From: an uncultured Halomonas sp.
GTDB lineage: Bacteria > Pseudomonadota > Gammaproteobacteria > Pseudomonadales > Halomonadaceae
NCBI RefSeq assembly: GCF_947490095.1
Contig: NZ_CANLFS010000017.1
Location: 1 to 64,000, forward strand
Length of the DNA stretch: 64,000 nucleotides
Direction: 5' to 3'
Part shown: positions 36,247 through 46,313 of the stretch, one piece after another
Layout of the letters: each line of letters starts with the position of its first letter
Numbering within the stretch: position 1 is the stretch's first letter
Notes under the pieces: generated by a model
Databases searched by the model: none
Told to the model about the DNA's origin: nothing
The model's input: only the letters and a program-made list of their open reading frames with translations
Program-made: the position numbers and the translations under genes

Positions 36247-37473
36247 TTACAGGGTTACGACATCGAATTCCGCCACGGGGTCCACATCGGCATCGTAGTC
36301 GACGTCGTCCCGCTCGAAGCCGAACAGCTTCAGGAACTCGTGCTTGTACCCAGCATAGTCGGTAATCTCGAAGAGGTTTTCGGTGGTCACGCGAGGCCAT
36401 AGTGTCTTGCAGGCCTCCTGGACATCATCGCGCAGCTCCCAGTCGTCCAGGCGCAGGCGACCGGCCTCGTCGGTATCGGCGCTGCCGCCCTGCCCTTCGG
36501 CCAGGTAGAGACGCTCACCGAACAGCCGGTTGAGCTGATCGATGGTGCCTTCGTGCAGTTCCTTCTCCTTCATCACCCGATAGACCATGGCGATATACAG
36601 CGGCATGACCGGAATCGCCGCGCTGGCCTGGGTCACGACAGACTTGAGCACCGCCACGTTGGCACCACCCCCGGAGGCCGCGAGCCGCTGGTTGATCTCG
36701 CCGGCGGCGCGATCCAGGTCTTCCTTGGCCTTGCCCAGGGCACCGTGCCAGTAGATCGGCCAGGTGATCTCGGTACCAATATAGCTGAAGGCCACGCTAC
36801 GGGCGCCGGGCGCCAGCACGCCGGCGCGATCCAGGGCGTCGATCCACAGCTCCCAGTCCTCGCCGCCCATCACCGCACGGGTATCGTCGATCTCCTGCTG
36901 GGTAGCCGGCTCGACCTCGGCCTCGATGATGGCGTCCTTGTTGGTGTCGATGGCGGTGGCCCGGTAGGTCTCACCGATCGGCTTGAGGCTGGAGCGTTTG
37001 AGCTCGCCGCTGTCGGGCAGCTTGCGCACCGGCGAGGCCAGCGAGTAGACCACCAGGTCGACCTGGCCCAGGTCCTGCTGGATCAGCTCGATGGCCTTGT
37101 CGCGGGCTTCATGCGAAAAGGCATCGCCGTTGATCGACTTGCTGTAGAGCCCTTCGGCCTTGGCAAACTTGTCGAAGGCGGCGCTGTTGTACCAGCCGGC
37201 CGTCCCCGTCTTCTTCTCGCTGCCGGGCTTCTCGAAGAACACCCCCAGGGTATCGGCGCCATAACCAAAGGCGGCGGTGACACGCGCCGCCAGGCCGTAG
37301 CCACTGGAGGCACCGATCACCAGTACCTTCTTCGGTCGCGGCTCCTCATCGCCCAGGGCCTTGCCGAGGTCATGGGCGCGGGTCGCCTCGATCTGTTCGA
37401 GTACATTCCTTTCGCAGCCGACCGGGTGGGTGGTAGTGCAGATAAAACCGCGTACCTTGGGCTTGATGATCAC
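36247..37473 (-). CDS. fabV: Trans-2-enoyl-ACP/CoA reductase FabV
   Basis: 408 residues; GTG at 37473 preceded by GAGGT. NADH-dependent enoyl reductase of fatty-acid synthesis. [20 protein letters not shown] starts the protein; the Rossmann motif is [20 protein letters not shown] and the YX8K active site lies in [21 protein letters not shown]-type region ([17 protein letters not shown]) and [10 protein letters not shown] are also typical. FabV is a triclosan-insensitive type; no fabI is seen here. Confidence 0.96.
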   Translation of the reverse strand: MIIKPKVRGFICTTTHPVGCERNVLEQIEATRAHDLGKALGDEEPRPKKVLVIGASSGYGLAARVTAAFGYGADTLGVFFEKPGSEKKTGTAGWYNSAAFDKFAKAEGLYSKSINGDAFSHEARDKAIELIQQDLGQVDLVVYSLASPVRKLPDSGELKRSSLKPIGETYRATAIDTNKDAIIEAEVEPATQQEIDDTRAVMGGEDWELWIDALDRAGVLAPGARSVAFSYIGTEITWPIYWHGALGKAKEDLDRAAGEINQRLAASGGGANVAVLKSVVTQASAAIPVMPLYIAMVYRVMKEKELHEGTIDQLNRLFGERLYLAEGQGGSADTDEAGRLRLDDWELRDDVQEACKTLWPRVTTENLFEITDYAGYKHEFLKLFGFERDDVDYDADVDPVAEFDVVTL

Positions 37474-37646
37474 GTCAGACCTCACTGCTTGTGTTGTGGA
37501 CGGACGCCGCCGCCCTGTCATGGAGTGGTAATCGCTCTATTCTAGCGGCCAGGTTCGCCGCTGTCCGCCCTTGAGCACGACCGGCAGCTAGGGCAGGATG
37601 CCAGCCTGATGATGACTACCCTAGCGAAGATACCCGGGAGCGAACG

Positions 37647-38036
37647 ATGGATGCCCAGACTCTGGTCGACGAACGGGGCGAGCTATGGCTGGCGCTGGCA
37701 CCCCTATGGCTCGAGCGCGAACCGGGCGAGCGCGACTATGCGCAGATGCTCGAGGTCATCGAGCGTCACGACCTCACGGTCAACGAGCTGGAATGGATCT
37801 TTCGCCTCGAGCTGGCGCCGGTCCTGGCGCGCCATCAGATGTCGGTGGTCGGCGAATGGCGCCGCTTCGACGACTATGCATTGATGCAGCAGCTGGTGGC
37901 TCACAACCTGCGGCTCAAGGGGTGGCGGCGCAAGAGCTGGGCGCTCTTCTCGGGGTTGACGACCATGATGACCCGGCATCGCTGGAACGAGCTCATCGGC
38001 CGCCTGATGGTGCAGCGCGGCGAAGCCCCCCCATGA
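37647..38036 (+). CDS. DUF7079-like hypothetical protein
   Basis: 129 residues. The pattern ERGELWLALAPLWLE, DYAQMLEVIERHDLTVNELE, FRLELAPVLARHQMSVVGEW resembles DUF7079, small helical proteins of unknown role. Its last 56 bp are the first unit of a 79-bp tandem repeat, so its C-terminal residues (WNELIGRLMVQRGEAPP) and stop codon are repeated downstream. A start with AGCGAACG upstream is plausible but the site is weak. Confidence 0.7.
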   Translation: MDAQTLVDERGELWLALAPLWLEREPGERDYAQMLEVIERHDLTVNELEWIFRLELAPVLARHQMSVVGEWRRFDDYALMQQLVAHNLRLKGWRRKSWALFSGLTTMMTRHRWNELIGRLMVQRGEAPP

Positions 38037-38238
38037 TGACCCGGCTCTCGCAACTTCCGGCTGGAACGAGCTCATCGGCCGCCTGATGGTGCAGCGCGGC
38101 GAAGCCCCCCCATGATGACCCGGCTCTCGCAACTTCCGGCTGGAACGAGCTCATCGGCCGCCTGATGGTGCAACGCGGCGAAGCCCCCCATGATGACCCG
38201 GCTCTCGCAACTTCCGGCTGGAACGAGCTCATCGGCCC
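37981..38238 (+). repeat. 79-bp tandem repeat spanning the 3' end of the DUF7079 gene
   Basis: Units 37981-38059 and 38060-38138 are identical; 38139-38216 differs by a G-to-A change and one C fewer in a C-run (6 instead of 7); a partial fourth copy runs 38217-38238. The first unit is the gene's own end with its TGA, the others lie between it and the convergent gpx gene. A related short stretch (CCATGATGACCCGG) also precedes the first unit. Confidence 0.95.
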
Positions 38239-38244
38239 ACCCTC

Positions 38245-38730
38245 TCAAACCTCGTCCAGGGCCGGTTCTATCGCGATTCTCAATGCATCCTCGCCGTCGC
38301 GGGGCGAGAAGCGGCGAATCACCCGGCCATCGCGCCCCACCAGGAACTTGGTGAAGTTCCACTTGATCACGCCGGTTCCCAGCAGCCCCGGCGCCTGGCG
38401 CTTGAGCTCGATGAACAGCGGGTGGGTGTCACGCCCGTTGACCCTCACCTTCTCCATCAGGGGAAAGCTGACCTGGTAATCACGAGCACTCAGGGTGCAG
38501 AAATCCCGTGCCGACTCCGGCGACTGGCGGCCGAACTGGTTACAGGGAAAGCCGATCACCATGAAGCCATGCTGGCGATAGCGGCGATAGAGGCGTTCCA
38601 GCTCGCGCAGCTGGGGCGTGAAACCACAGCGGCTGGCGACATTGACGATGAGCAGCACCCGGCCGCGTAGGGCGCCGAAGTTGAACGACTCACCCTCGGC
38701 GGTATAACACTGTTGATCGTGAATAGTCAT
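38245..38730 (-). CDS. Glutathione peroxidase-like protein (Cys type)
   Basis: 161 residues from ATG 38730. Thiol peroxidase of the GPx family: catalytic Cys35 in NVASRCGFTPQ, then GFPCNQFGRQSP with the conserved Gln, and IKWNFTKFLVGRDG with Trp and Asn of the tetrad. BtuE-like length. The active residue is Cys, not selenocysteine. No signal peptide, so cytosolic. Confidence 0.93.
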   Translation of the reverse strand: MTIHDQQCYTAEGESFNFGALRGRVLLIVNVASRCGFTPQLRELERLYRRYRQHGFMVIGFPCNQFGRQSPESARDFCTLSARDYQVSFPLMEKVRVNGRDTHPLFIELKRQAPGLLGTGVIKWNFTKFLVGRDGRVIRRFSPRDGEDALRIAIEPALDEV

Positions 38731-38878
38731 TCGCGGGCCTTGATGGTCGATGACCCTCACGATGCCATGCCGCCCGCAACAGCGCTACCCCTCGACGCCG
38801 GCCCGCCTCACCGGCCCTCCATACCCGCCAGGACGGCCATCACGGCCTCCGGCACATGAACGCAGGGCACAGGCCGGC

Positions 38879-39421
38879 TCATGGGGTCATCGCCAGCATC
38901 CCCGCATCGCGCAACACCTCCACGGCCTGGCGGGTATCGGGTGTCACCCCCTCCTGGGCCAGCGCCTCGGCCGGCGATAGCCAGAAGGCGTCGGCCACCT
39001 CCTCGGCCTGAAGCGTCAGGGGCCCGTCATGCTCGACCAGGTAGAGGCTGGCGAAGATATGGTTGCCTCCCTGGGCATGCACGAAGCCACCCGCCGGCCT
39101 CAGCCGCCGGCCACGGATGCCCAGCTCCTCCTCGAGCTCGCGGCGGGCCGCGAGGTGCACCGCCTCGCCGGCCCCCACCACGCCACCGGCGGCCAGGTCG
39201 AGCCCACCGGGAAAGACCTCCTTGGTCAGGGTACGACGCTGGACACAGAGCTCGCCCCGGGCGTTGCACACCACCACATAGGTGGCGCGATGCCAGAAGC
39301 GGAAACGACGCATCTCCGCCCGCCATGCGCTGCCGCATGGACGATTGCGGGAATCCACCAGCTGAATGCGCTCGCGGGCAATATGCGGCGCCGGCAGGCG
39401 CGAGTCGTCGGTCATGGGCAT
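38879..39421 (-). CDS. Nudix hydrolase (YfcD-like)
   Basis: 180 residues. A perfect Nudix box G-x5-E-x7-REL-x-EE-x-GI is seen in GVVGAGEAVHLAARRELEEE and continuing LGI. The N-terminal IQLVDSRNRPCGSAWRAEMR and FWHRATYVVVCNARGELCVQ fit the IDI-like Nudix subfamily that includes YfcD. Hydrolyses an unknown nucleoside-diphosphate-linked substrate. Confidence 0.9.
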   Translation of the reverse strand: MPMTDDSRLPAPHIARERIQLVDSRNRPCGSAWRAEMRRFRFWHRATYVVVCNARGELCVQRRTLTKEVFPGGLDLAAGGVVGAGEAVHLAARRELEEELGIRGRRLRPAGGFVHAQGGNHIFASLYLVEHDGPLTLQAEEVADAFWLSPAEALAQEGVTPDTRQAVEVLRDAGMLAMTP

Positions 39422-39526
39422 TTCCCCGAGAAAAGTCCAAGCCTAACCAGTCGCGGGCGCGGCGTCACGTTGACCGCAAGCGCCGTGCCTTCCATGCTCA
39501 GACAAGGCAACAAGCGGAGACCCGCC

Positions 39527-41179
39527 ATGCCCGACCACGCCCCCCGCACCCACCTGGCCACCCATGAGGTGGCCAACCAGCCGGCGCCTCACGGCGACGG
39601 CGACCCCCTGGCCGAGGACCTTCCCCTGCGCGAGGCCCTGGCCCGGGAGGCGCCGGCCTGGGTGGCCGAACGCCTGGCGCCGCTGAGCCGGGAGGTCGGC
39701 AGCGAATGCATCCAGGCGCTGGGCGACCTCGCCAACCGCCATCCGCCGGAACTGCGACTCTTCGACCGCCACGGCCGGCGCCTGGACGAGGTGTGCTATC
39801 ACCCCGCCTATCACCAGCTGATGCGCCTGGCGATAGAAGGAGGATGGCACGCCGTGGCCTGGCAACAGGAGGGCCGTGGCGGCCATCAGGCCCATATTGC
39901 CGCCCTCTACCTGCTGACCCAGGCCGAACCGGGCTTCTGCTGTCCGGTGACCATGACCCACGCCGCCATGCCGGTGCTACGCCAGTCCTCCGGCGTAGAG
40001 GCCCGCTGGGCCCCCGGCTTGCTGGCCAATGACTACGACCCACGGGCCCTGCCCGCGAGCCGGAAACGGGGGCTCACCTTCGGCATGGCCATGACGGAAA
40101 AGCAGGGCGGCAGCGACGTCAGGAGCAACACCACGCGCGCCGAGCCCACCGACGATGGCTGGCGACTCACCGGCCACAAGTGGTTCTGCAGCGCCCCCAT
40201 GTCCGACGCCTTCCTGACACTGGCCCAGACCGAAGCGGGGCTGGGGTGCTTCCTGGTGCCACGCTTCGCCCCCGATGGCCGGCGCAACGCCATGGAATTG
40301 CAACGGCTCAAGGACAAGTGCGGCAACCGTGCCAATGCCTCCGCGGAGATCGAGTACCGCGGCGCCTGGGCAGACCCCATCGGCCCACCCGGCCGCGGCA
40401 TCGCCACCCTCCTCGAGATGGTGCAGCAGACGCGCCTGGATGCCGCCACTGCTCCGGTGGGCATGATGCGCCAGGCCCTTGTCCAGGCGTGGCGCCATGC
40501 CCAGGGGCGCCACGCCTTCGGGCGGGCCCTGGCCGAGCAGCCGTTGATGCGAATGGTGATGGCCGACCTGGCACTGGAGGTAGAGGCCGGGGTGGCGCTC
40601 GCGTTTCGCACCGCCCGCGCCTTCGATGGCGCGGCCCGAGGCGATGCCGCCGAGGTCGCCCTGGCCCGATTGCTGCCGGCACTGGCCAAGTACTGGCACA
40701 ACAAGCGCGGCCCCGGATTCATGGCCGAGGCCATGGAATGCCTGGGGGGCATCGGCTACGTGGAGGAAGCCCCACTGGCACGGCTCTATCGCGAGGCGCC
40801 GGTCAACTCGATCTGGGAGGGTTCGGGCAACGTTATCTGCCTGGACGTACTGCGGGCACTGGCACGCCATCCCGAGGCCCTGGAGGCGCTGTGGCAGGAA
40901 CTGGCACCGGTTCGCGGCCGGCTTCGGGAAATGGACACCGCCCTGAGCGACCTGGAACGGCTGCTCGAAGCCTCACCGGAGGCGCTGGAGCAGCGGGCAC
41001 GCTGGCTCGTTCAGCGCCTGGCCCAGTGCCTGCAGGGGGCGCTGCTGCTGCGCCATGCACCGAATGCCGTGGGCGAAACCTTCTGTCGAACCCGCCTGGG
41101 GGTAGAAGCCGGGCCAGCCTATGGCGTGCTTCCCACCGGGGCGCCGGTCGAGGAGATACTGGCGCGCCTGCCGGGCTAG
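39527..41179 (+). CDS. aidB: AidB-like acyl-CoA dehydrogenase
   Basis: 550 residues; ATG 39527 with CGGAGA 8 nt upstream. FAD flavoprotein related to E. coli AidB of the alkylation response. MTHAAMPVLRQ, FGMAMTEKQGGSDVRSNTTR, GHKWFCSAPMSDAFLTLAQ, RLKDKCGNRANASAEIEYR and GGIGYVEEAPLARLYREAPV with NSIWEGSGNVICLDVLRAL are characteristic. Whether it protects DNA or oxidises a branched acyl-CoA is not evident from sequence. Confidence 0.93.
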   Translation: MPDHAPRTHLATHEVANQPAPHGDGDPLAEDLPLREALAREAPAWVAERLAPLSREVGSECIQALGDLANRHPPELRLFDRHGRRLDEVCYHPAYHQLMRLAIEGGWHAVAWQQEGRGGHQAHIAALYLLTQAEPGFCCPVTMTHAAMPVLRQSSGVEARWAPGLLANDYDPRALPASRKRGLTFGMAMTEKQGGSDVRSNTTRAEPTDDGWRLTGHKWFCSAPMSDAFLTLAQTEAGLGCFLVPRFAPDGRRNAMELQRLKDKCGNRANASAEIEYRGAWADPIGPPGRGIATLLEMVQQTRLDAATAPVGMMRQALVQAWRHAQGRHAFGRALAEQPLMRMVMADLALEVEAGVALAFRTARAFDGAARGDAAEVALARLLPALAKYWHNKRGPGFMAEAMECLGGIGYVEEAPLARLYREAPVNSIWEGSGNVICLDVLRALARHPEALEALWQELAPVRGRLREMDTALSDLERLLEASPEALEQRARWLVQRLAQCLQGALLLRHAPNAVGETFCRTRLGVEAGPAYGVLPTGAPVEEILARLPG

Positions 41180-41183
41180 CCCA

Positions 41184-41807
41184 TCAGCCCAGCACGGGGC
41201 CGGCAACCACCCTTGCCGCCAGTGCCAGCAACAGCACTCCGGTAGCGCGGTTGACCCAGTGGGCACGCGCCTGCAGCCAGGGCAGTACCCGCGAATGCGA
41301 GAGCCCCAGGGCCACCAGCACATACCAGCCGGCATCGATCAACATGGCGGTAAGCACGATCACGCCCTGGGCCACCAGGCTCATGTCGGCGGTGATGAAC
41401 TGACTGAGCAGGGCGATAAAGAACAGGATCAGCTTGGGGTTGCCCAGCGCGACCAGCACGCCATCTCGCGCCGCCTGGCGGCGAGTGGTGGACACGCCTC
41501 CGGCGGCGTCCAGGGCGCCACCGCGCCCGGCACGCAGCGCACGGATGCCCAGCCAGGCCAGATAAGCCGCCCCGCCCCAGGTGATGACCTGAAACAGCAG
41601 GGGCTGACGCACGATCAGCGCCCCCAGCCCCCATACCGTGAGCAGGGCGTAGAAACCGACGCCCAGGGCATGGGAGAGCCCCGCGACGACACCCGGGGCG
41701 CGACCTCCGCCCAGGGTATGGCGCAGCACCATGGCCAGGCTGGGCCCGGGCGACATGGCGCCCATGGCACATATCGCCACCAGGGAAAGCCATAGGGAGA
41801 AAGGCAT
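41184..41807 (-). CDS. LysE/RhtB-family amino-acid exporter
   Basis: 207 residues with six membrane segments. The family's N-terminal motif SPGPSLAMVLRHTLGGGRAP and the central GNPKLILFFIALLSQFI are clear. Exports amino acids or homoserine lactone-like compounds; substrate unknown. ATG 41807 chosen over upstream codons. Convergent with aidB (4-bp gap); transcribed after rnk with 10-bp spacing. Confidence 0.9.
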   Translation of the reverse strand: MPFSLWLSLVAICAMGAMSPGPSLAMVLRHTLGGGRAPGVVAGLSHALGVGFYALLTVWGLGALIVRQPLLFQVITWGGAAYLAWLGIRALRAGRGGALDAAGGVSTTRRQAARDGVLVALGNPKLILFFIALLSQFITADMSLVAQGVIVLTAMLIDAGWYVLVALGLSHSRVLPWLQARAHWVNRATGVLLLALAARVVAGPVLG

Positions 41808-41817
41808 GGCGGAGTCC

Positions 41818-42231
41818 TCAGCGGTGGTACTGCTTCTCACGCTCCGGCTGCCACAGCACCGCATCCACCTGCAGATGAACCTTTCCGCCGTCCGGCAGCG
41901 GCCAGTCGATGGTATCGCCGACTCGCTGGCCGATCAGGCCCGCACCCACCGGGGCCATGACCGAGATGGCCTCCTCCACCTCCCCGAGCGAATGCGGATA
42001 GACCAGGGTCCGCGTCATCTGGCGGCCGCGCTTGAGGTCGGTAAACTGAACGCGGCTGTTCATGCTGACCACGTCCTCGGGCATCTCCTCGGGGTCCAGC
42101 ACTTCACCGCGCTCGAGTTCCTCCTCGAGTGCATCGGCCACGAAGCGGTCCTTGTCGCTGGCCTCATCGATCAGGCGCTGTAGACGGTCGGCATCGAGCC
42201 GGTTGATGGTAATAGGGGGACGAGACAGCAT
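41818..42231 (-). CDS. rnk: Regulator of nucleoside diphosphate kinase (Rnk), GreA-like
   Basis: 137 residues, AGGAGG 5 nt before the ATG. PPITINRLDADRLQRLIDEA starts a short coiled coil; the C-terminal GreA/GreB-type domain has SVMAPVGAGLIGQRVGDTID. Rnk binds RNA polymerase and influences nucleoside diphosphate kinase. Cotranscribed with the downstream LysE exporter. The 5' leader contains a long perfect hairpin. Confidence 0.93.
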   Translation of the reverse strand: MLSRPPITINRLDADRLQRLIDEASDKDRFVADALEEELERGEVLDPEEMPEDVVSMNSRVQFTDLKRGRQMTRTLVYPHSLGEVEEAISVMAPVGAGLIGQRVGDTIDWPLPDGGKVHLQVDAVLWQPEREKQYHR

Positions 42232-42290
42232 GGCACCTCCTGCACGCTGATAAACGATATTTGAACGCTTATCGAAGTATCCAACAAAAG

Positions 42291-42324
42291 ACAGTCCTTC
42301 GCCCACTGGTGGGCGAAGGACTGT
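42291..42324 (-). other. Perfect 16-bp hairpin in the leader between rnk and the small membrane gene
   Basis: ACAGTCCTTCGCCCAC (42291-42306), loop TG, GTGGGCGAAGGACTGT (42309-42324). On the minus strand it is followed by CTTTTG, only a weak U-run. It lies 60 bp upstream of the rnk start, so it could be an attenuator, an insulator or a bidirectional terminator. Confidence 0.6.
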
Positions 42325-42453
42325 AAACCTTCACCATACGACATCCCGCGACGCCGCAACAGCCCTGTGGTTCTCGAAGCCACCCCACCGCTCGGGCTGC
42401 AGCCGTATCGCCGACCGGCTAGACTGGAGACCCATTTCACGGTGGAAGATTCC

Positions 42454-42603
42454 ATGTCGGTTCGACTCTTCGCCTGGCTGATGATCGGCCTGGGCCTCCT
42501 GCTACCCATCCTGGGCTGGCAAGCCGCCAGCCCCGCCGGCTTCGTCGGCCCGGCATTGATCCTGCTGGGAATCCTGCTGCTGGTCACTCGTCGTGGCCGT
42601 TGA
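42454..42603 (+). CDS. Small two-helix membrane protein
   Basis: 49 residues; ATG 42454 with GGAAG 5 nt upstream. Two hydrophobic stretches, LFAWLMIGLGLLLPILGW and FVGPALILLGILLLVT, with a short Ser-Pro-Ala turn and a basic end (RRGR). Overlaps the next gene by 11 bp and is probably translated with it. Unknown function. Confidence 0.65.
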   Translation: MSVRLFAWLMIGLGLLLPILGWQAASPAGFVGPALILLGILLLVTRRGR

Positions 42604-43189
42604 GCGCGGGCCCACCAGCCTGAGTGACCTGCTGGAGCGGGTCAGCCACGCTGGTCAACACGAAGACACCATCAGCCTCGGGGCCATTCTGGAGACGGTC
42701 GGCCAGCGTAGCTTCGCGCCCTTCCTGCTGCTGGCCGGCCTGATCACACTGGCACCGCTGGTCGGCGATATTCCGGGCGTCCCGACGCTGATGGCAAGCC
42801 TGGTGGTGCTCGCCGGCACCCAGCTACTGCTCGGGCGTCGGCGTATCTGGCTGCCGAACTGGCTGCTGGAGCGGCGCGCCTCGCGAGAGCGCTTCCAGCG
42901 GGTGCTCGGCTGGCTTGAGCGACCGGCCGGCTGGACGGACCGACTGCTGCGCCAGCGCCTGACGGTGTTGACCCGCCCGCCGGCCCATCTCGCCGTGGCC
43001 CTGACCTGCCTGGTGATTGCCCTGGCCATGCCGCCCATGGAGTTCATTCCCTTCAGCGCCAACGGCGCCGGCCTCGCCCTGACCCTGTTCGGCCTGGCGC
43101 TGCTCGCCGACGACGGCCTCTTCGCCCTGGCGGGCTACCTGTTCACCGGCGGCACCCTGGCCGTGGTGGCACTCAGCATCATGACATAA
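42593..43189 (+). CDS. exoD: Exopolysaccharide synthesis ExoD family membrane protein
   Basis: 198 residues, GTG start. SLSDLLERVSHAGQHEDTIS, GILETVGQRSFAPFLLLAGL-like text and LPPLVGDIPGVPT-type motif (here LAPLVGDIPGVPTLMASLVV) are typical of ExoD. Four to five membrane segments; ends MPPMEFIPFSANGAGLALTL. Role in exopolysaccharide is known only genetically in rhizobia. Overlaps the small membrane gene upstream. Confidence 0.85.
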   Translation: MAVERGPTSLSDLLERVSHAGQHEDTISLGAILETVGQRSFAPFLLLAGLITLAPLVGDIPGVPTLMASLVVLAGTQLLLGRRRIWLPNWLLERRASRERFQRVLGWLERPAGWTDRLLRQRLTVLTRPPAHLAVALTCLVIALAMPPMEFIPFSANGAGLALTLFGLALLADDGLFALAGYLFTGGTLAVVALSIMT

Positions 43190-43191
43190 CG

Positions 43192-43230
43192 CAGACAGCC
43201 CTCGCGTCGGGTGGACACGAGGGCTGTCTG
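43192..43230. terminator. Stem-loop between exoD and tRNA-Leu
   Basis: A 13-bp perfect stem, CAGACAGCCCTCG (43192-43204) with CGAGGGCTGTCTG (43218-43230), loop 13 nt. It begins 3 bp after the exoD stop and lies 16 bp from the tRNA 3' end, so it can end both convergent transcripts. No U-run on either side. Confidence 0.6.
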
Positions 43231-43246
43231 TGAAAATTCGAGAAGC

Positions 43247-43333
43247 TGGTACCGGCGGTCGGACTCGAACCGACAAGAGGTTGCCCCCGGGGGATTTTGA
43301 ATCCCCTGCGTCTACCAATTCCGCCACGCCGGC
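43247..43333 (-). tRNA. tRNA-Leu (CAA)
   Basis: 87 nt including an encoded CCA. Acceptor stem GCCGGCG pairs with CGCCGGT (one G-U); the anticodon loop TTCAAAA in GGGGA...TCCCC gives anticodon CAA, reading UUG. The long variable arm (CGGGGGCAACCTCTTG region) and TTCGAGTCC T-loop are as expected for a class II leucine tRNA. Confidence 0.97.
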
Positions 43334-43345
43334 AACGCGCGATGT

Positions 43346-43373
43346 ATTATACGTGCGCCCGGCCGCAGGTCAA
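43346..43373 (-). promoter_or_regulatory. Sigma-70 promoter of tRNA-Leu
   Basis: On the minus strand TTGACC (43373-43368) and TATAAT (43351-43346) are separated by 16 bp, almost perfect consensus, 12 bp upstream of the tRNA 5' end. A GC-rich stretch follows the -10, suggesting a stringent-type discriminator. Confidence 0.85.
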
Positions 43374-43446
43374 TCTCGGACCTGACTTCAGTGCGACGAG
43401 CCGGTATCCTAGGCGGCTTGCCAGATACCACCGGACACCGAACCGC

Positions 43447-44487
43447 ATGCAGCGCGCCGACTTCCATTTCGAGCTTCCCGACGAGCTTATCGCCCGCTAT
43501 CCCTCCGAGCAGCGTACCGACTGCCGACTGCTGTGCGTGGATGGCCCGAGCGGGGCGCTGTCCCACCGCCGCTTCCCCGACCTGCTCGAGATTCTCGAGC
43601 CCGGCGACCTGCTGGTGTTCAACGACACCCGAGTGATCCCCGCGCGGCTGCATGGCCACAAGGCCAGCGGCGGCAAGGTGGAGATGTTGCTCGAGCGTCC
43701 GCTGGACGCCCACCGCGGCCTCGCCCACCTACGCTCGAGCAAGTCGCCCAAACCCGGCACCGAGCTGATCTTCGAAGGCGATGTGCGGGCCGTGGTAGAG
43801 GGCCGCCGTGACGCCCTGTTCGAGCTACGCTTCCTCGGCGAGACGCCGCTGATCGAGCTGCTCGAACGCCATGGCCATATGCCACTGCCGCCCTATATCG
43901 ACCGCGACGACGAGGGCAGCGACCGCGAGCGCTACCAGACCGTGTATGCACGCCGCGACGGTGCCGTGGCCGCCCCCACCGCAGGGCTTCACTTCGACGC
44001 GCCACTGCTCGAGGGGCTGGCCGACAAGGGCATCGAGAGCGCCTTCGTGACCCTCCATGTGGGCGCCGGCACCTTTCAGCCGGTGCGCGTCGACGATATC
44101 CGCGAACACCAGATGCACAGCGAGTGGCTGGAAGTCGACGAGGCGGCCTGCGCCAAGGTCGCGGCCGCCCGCGCCGCCGGCCGCCGCGTCATCGCCGTGG
44201 GCACCACCAGCGTGCGCTGCCTGGAGAGCGCCTGCGCCAAGAGCGCGAATGGCGAGATCGCCCCCTACCGCGGCGAGACCGATATCTTCATCTATCCGGG
44301 CTACACGTGGCGCTGCGTCGATGCCCTGATCACCAATTTTCACCTGCCGGAGTCCACCCTGCTGATGCTGGTGGCCTCTCTCGCCGGCTACGACACGACG
44401 CTGGCCGCCTATCGCGAGGCAGTCGCCGAGCGCTATGCCTTCTTCAGTTACGGCGATGCCATGTTCCTCACCCGCAAGACGCCCTGA
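43447..44487 (+). CDS. queA: S-adenosylmethionine:tRNA ribosyltransferase-isomerase
   Basis: 346 residues. Penultimate step of queuosine biosynthesis at tRNA position 34. [90 protein letters not shown] and [20 protein letters not shown] are all QueA signatures. Start ATG 43447 fits the family's N-terminus. Followed by tgt at a 127-bp distance. Confidence 0.97.
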   Translation: MQRADFHFELPDELIARYPSEQRTDCRLLCVDGPSGALSHRRFPDLLEILEPGDLLVFNDTRVIPARLHGHKASGGKVEMLLERPLDAHRGLAHLRSSKSPKPGTELIFEGDVRAVVEGRRDALFELRFLGETPLIELLERHGHMPLPPYIDRDDEGSDRERYQTVYARRDGAVAAPTAGLHFDAPLLEGLADKGIESAFVTLHVGAGTFQPVRVDDIREHQMHSEWLEVDEAACAKVAAARAAGRRVIAVGTTSVRCLESACAKSANGEIAPYRGETDIFIYPGYTWRCVDALITNFHLPESTLLMLVASLAGYDTTLAAYREAVAERYAFFSYGDAMFLTRKTP

Positions 44488-44575
44488 GTTCGGCCATTCG
44501 GCGTTACACGCTGTCTCAAGATACGCATTTACACCCGTAAGCTCCGTGTTTTTCGACAGCGTTTGCCTTGTCTGA

Positions 44576-45751
<1,176 letters not shown>

Positions 45752-45756
45752 TAGCG

Positions 45757-45814
45757 GCCGGTACCGGTTTCTTCAGGGCCCGGTACCGGCTGACACTGCC
45801 TCGCGAGCGAGGCA
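45757..45814 (+). other. Two hairpins in the tgt-yajC spacer
   Basis: GCCGGTACCGG (45757-45767) pairs with CCGGTACCGGC (45780-45790), loop 12 nt. TGCCTCG (45797-45803) pairs with CGAGGCA (45808-45814), loop CGAG. Neither has a U-run. They may reduce read-through or protect transcript ends. Confidence 0.5.
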
Positions 45815-45849
45815 CCCCCTTACTCATCCCAATCTGGAGACACTCCTCA

Positions 45850-46182
45850 ATGCTGGATTTCCTTATCGCCCCGGCCTACGCCCAGGATGCCCCCGCCGGC
45901 GGTGGCATCGCTCAGATCGTCATGCTGGTTGGCTTCGTGGCCATCTTCTACTTCCTGCTGTGGCGCCCCCAGGCCAAGCGTGCCAAGCAGCACAAGCAGC
46001 TGATCGCCGGCCTCGCCAAGGGTGACGAGGTCGTGATCGGCGGCGGCATGCTCGGCCGTATCACCAAGGTCAGCGACGAAAGCGAATTCCTGACCATGGA
46101 AATTGCCGAGGGCACTCAGGTCAACGTGCAGAAGAGCGCCGTCGCCACCGTGCTGCCCAAGGGCACCGTCAAGTCTATCTGA
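45850..46182 (+). CDS. yajC: Sec translocon accessory protein YajC
   Basis: 110 residues. One membrane helix (IAQIVMLVGFVAIFYFLLW), then the family core RPQAKRAKQHKQLIAGLAKG and DEVVIGGGMLGRITKVSDES. Binds SecDF-YajC in the inner membrane. 131 bp separate it from secD. Confidence 0.96.
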   Translation: MLDFLIAPAYAQDAPAGGGIAQIVMLVGFVAIFYFLLWRPQAKRAKQHKQLIAGLAKGDEVVIGGGMLGRITKVSDESEFLTMEIAEGTQVNVQKSAVATVLPKGTVKSI

Positions 46183-46313
46183 CCCGCTTGTCATCCGGCC
46201 CCGGCGACTGTCATCGGTGGGGCCAATCTTCGACGGCTGCCGGCCTCGCCGGGGCCGTCGTGGCGCGATCGCGTCAGCTCCCCCCTTAGTCAGCAACCTA
46301 GGACAGGGCCCGC

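Noticed and set aside
37704..38362. Minus-strand frames with repeated SSFQPEVARAGSSWG text
   Set aside because: They are translations of the 79-bp repeats and the DUF7079 gene's antisense strand.
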